The position numbers were made by a program, and so were the translations under genes. A DNA stretch of 64,000 nt from Aeromonas schubertii. GTDB lineage: Bacteria; Pseudomonadota; Gammaproteobacteria; Enterobacterales; Aeromonadaceae. Location: the NCBI RefSeq assembly GCF_000820105.1, contig NZ_CDDB01000011.1, positions 107,267 to 171,266 on the forward strand, written 5' to 3'. A model generated the notes under the pieces. The model was not told the origin of the DNA. It saw only the letters and a program-made list of their open reading frames with translations, and did not search any database. This document shows, in pieces, positions 62,486 to 64,000 of the stretch; positions within the stretch are counted from its first letter, which is position 1, and every line of letters starts with the position of its first letter.

Positions 62486-63063
62486 CCCAACCTCCTCATG
62501 TGGCGCTCCCGGTTTTCCGCCTTCTTGCGCTCGCTCTTTTTCAGCAGCACATAGAGGGCGCCACTGCCGCCATGGCGGCGCTCGGCACTGTGGATGGCCA
62601 TCACCTCGGGGATCCGGGGCAGCCAGGCGCTCACATAGCTCTTGAGCAGGGCCTGGGGCTGGCTACGCTCGCCCTTGCCGTGCAGGACCAGCACGGCGCG
62701 GATGTCCCGCTCCTGACAGTCGCGCACAAATTGCAGCAGCACCATGCGCGCCTCACGCAGGGTGTGCTGATGCAGATCCAGGCAGGCCTGCAACTCGTAC
62801 TTACCGAGACGCAGTTTCTTGTAGACCCCCTCCTGAACACCGTCACGCTTGAAGCCGACCGAATCATCGGGGCGCAGCATGTCGACGGCTTCCATGGAGA
62901 GATAGTCGAGATCGCAACCCTGCGTGCCCATGGCGGCATCGCGCCGGGCGAGCTGGGCATCGCTCGGGAGGTGGGCGGTTGGGGGTGTTTGGACACGGTC
63001 GGAGCTAATTGGCTTGACGCCGCTCATCTCCGCCATAAACAACTGATGCTCGTCGTGGTGCAC
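62482..63063 (-). CDS. smrA: SmrA, Smr-domain DNA endonuclease-like protein
   Basis: A 193-residue protein whose C-terminal Smr domain has LDLHQHTLREARMVLLQFVR, VLVLHGKGERS and the HGGSGALYVLLKKS end, as in E. coli SmrA. The N-terminus MHHDEHQLFMAEMSGVKPI starts at a GTG at 63063 and resembles E. coli SmrA. Such domains nick DNA or cleave RNA. It overlaps the GMC oxidoreductase gene by 4 bases, an association whose meaning is unclear. Confidence 0.9.
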   Translation of the reverse strand: MHHDEHQLFMAEMSGVKPISSDRVQTPPTAHLPSDAQLARRDAAMGTQGCDLDYLSMEAVDMLRPDDSVGFKRDGVQEGVYKKLRLGKYELQACLDLHQHTLREARMVLLQFVRDCQERDIRAVLVLHGKGERSQPQALLKSYVSAWLPRIPEVMAIHSAERRHGGSGALYVLLKKSERKKAENRERHMRRLG

Positions 63064-63114
63064 GGCGATGGTTCCTGGCAGTTTTTGCCAGAGTATACCG
63101 CCGCGCCCCGACAG

Positions 63115-63148
63115 GAAAAACCGTGGCGGGCAGGAGGCCTGCCCGTGG
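63115..63148 (-). terminator. Terminator of the DUF3149 gene
   Basis: On the minus strand: ACGGGCAGG, a CCT loop, CCTGCCCG, then CCACGGTTTTT. It starts 4 bases beyond the stop of the gene at 63152-63298. Confidence 0.75.
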
Positions 63149-63151
63149 TGA

Positions 63152-63298
63152 CTAGTGCCCCTGCTTGGGTTCGTCGTGGTTGATCTTGTAGATGAAGTAG
63201 CCGGCGTAGAAGCAGACCAGCAGTATGGTGAAGATGATGACCAGCATGGACATCAGGCCCACGTCATTGCCAAACATCAGCTGCATCCAGAACTCCAT
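63152..63298 (-). CDS. DUF3149-type small membrane protein, 48 residues
   Basis: A short gene starting at the ATG at 63298 with a GAGGAG ribosome site 6 bases upstream, ending at TAG. It begins MEFWMQLMFGNDVGLMSMLV and has one membrane helix (about residues 15-36), followed by a polar tail ending HDEPKQGH. This layout matches the DUF3149 small-protein family. The function is unknown. A terminator follows directly. Confidence 0.8.
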   Translation of the reverse strand: MEFWMQLMFGNDVGLMSMLVIIFTILLVCFYAGYFIYKINHDEPKQGH

Positions 63299-63401
63299 GA
63301 TTGACTCCTCTTCCTTGGGGGATGAGAAGCATCATGGATGCATCTTAACCGTATGAAACTGATCTCGATCAAGGGTCAATGACGCCTATTTAATCGGTGC
63401 C

Positions 63402-64000
63402 TTAATTTGTGACGGGCTTCACTTGGTAACCACTTCTCTTCGCCCCCTCCAGCAGGCCGTCGGCCCCATAGAGATGCAGCGCTCCCACCACCACCAGGCT
63501 CTGTGCAGGCAGGGTGGGGAATTTGGCCAGCCAGCGGCGGTTGCGCTCGGCCAGCAGTTTTTGTTCGAGCCAGACCTGCAGCTCGGCGGGGCCCATCTCC
63601 TCGCGCAGCAAGGCGGTGAGGGTCTTCTCATCCCCCGCCTGCCAGGCCTTGAGTACCTGCTCGAAGGTCTCCTTGAATCCGGTCAGCTCGTCGAGGGTGC
63701 CTGACAGCATCGCCTCCTGATATGGGGCCACGCTGGCGAGATAACCGAGCTGCTCGGCAAAGCCTTCCAGTCCGATGACCGGTTTGCCCTCTTTGCCTGC
63801 CAATTCGAGGAAGTGGTTGTCGATGCCGAGGGCAGGATTGAAACCGTGGCGAGTGATGGCCGCCTGGGTCAGGGTGAGGGCGACAAACCAGGGCTGCAGC
63901 CCCTCCAGCCCTTCCGGGGAGAGTCCCACATCGCGAGCGGCGGTGGTCAACCTCTGATGCAGGGGGGCGGGTAGCACCTGGCGCAGGGTCTGCGGAGGGG
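63402..64000 (-). CDS. TraB/GumN-family protein (5' end outside window)
   Basis: The frame remains open to the right edge, so this is the C-terminal 199 codons or so, ending at the stop at 63402-63404. Recognisable TraB/GumN segments: HGFNPALGIDNHFLELAGKE, IGLEGFAEQLGYLASVAPYQ, LLAERNRRWLAKFPTLPA and SLVVVGALHLYGADGLLEG, which holds the C-terminal GALHL motif of the Tiki/TraB metalloprotease-like fold. In other species such proteins are periplasmic; the signal peptide, if any, is beyond the window. Confidence 0.85.
   Translation of the reverse strand, partial: PPQTLRQVLPAPLHQRLTTAARDVGLSPEGLEGLQPWFVALTLTQAAITRHGFNPALGIDNHFLELAGKEGKPVIGLEGFAEQLGYLASVAPYQEAMLSGTLDELTGFKETFEQVLKAWQAGDEKTLTALLREEMGPAELQVWLEQKLLAERNRRWLAKFPTLPAQSLVVVGALHLYGADGLLEGAKRSGYQVKPVTN

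Overview
The window is a compact, high-GC gammaproteobacterial chromosome segment. The gene order iscRSUA-hscBA-fdx-pepB, the divergent bioA/bioBFCD cluster, and the htpX, rlhA, smrA and dcuB homologues all point to the Aeromonadales, most likely Aeromonas. That assignment rests on gene content and protein resemblance as I recall them, not on a search. I see no tRNA, rRNA, CRISPR array, insertion sequence or prophage. The DNA is almost fully coding, and no gene-free gap reaches 200 bases.

Layout. 1-7.1 kb: the tail of ubiT, a small membrane protein, trmJ, then the isc iron-sulfur assembly operon behind an IscR type 1 site, without iscX. 7.2-9.8 kb: two overlapping pepB-type aminopeptidase genes. 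9.8-14.1 kb: a small hypothetical gene, a Dph6-like ATP-pyrophosphatase gene broken by one in-frame TGA, dcuB and asnS. 14.2-15.4 kb: two membrane proteins, one a heme-c/HAMP sensor with no output domain. 15.5-20.6 kb: biotin synthesis with a BirA-type operator between bioA and bioB. 20.6-26.2 kb: htpX behind a perfect hairpin, a chemoreceptor, a MOSC/ferredoxin-reductase/ferredoxin fusion and an orphan solute-binding protein. 26.3-31.5 kb: a GltD-like oxidoreductase interrupted by one in-frame TGA, overlapping a single-chain pyruvate:flavodoxin oxidoreductase (nifJ type).

31.6-38.4 kb is a minus-strand run. It starts with a five-gene overlapping operon: 'thermostable hemolysin' family protein, AMP-forming ligase, heme-oxygenase-fold diiron-type oxidase, short-chain dehydrogenase, secreted protein. 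A QseB/PmrA-type response regulator and its histidine kinase follow, then a YdcH-like gene. A perfect PmrA/QseB-type box (CTTAAG-N5-CTTAAG) lies upstream of the first operon gene. This is the best candidate here for an undescribed pathway. 38.5-43.5 kb: a secreted protein, a MATE exporter, a SulP transporter and small genes. 43.5-47.3 kb: an aldehyde dehydrogenase/TetR/SCP2-like/iron alcohol dehydrogenase operon with an evident TetR operator. 47.4-53.4 kb: a second FabH, LysR, LysE, rlhA and a nucleotidyltransferase. 53.5-56.1 kb: a FIST-domain sensor overlapping a PAS-GGEEF diguanylate cyclase. 56.2-59.1 kb: a methyltransferase and an alkylation-repair pair (ogt plus an Ada-AlkA fusion). 59.2-64 kb: a VOC protein, M32 carboxypeptidase, GMC oxidoreductase followed by a 40-bp tandem duplication, smrA, a 48-residue DUF3149 protein and a partial TraB/GumN-like gene.
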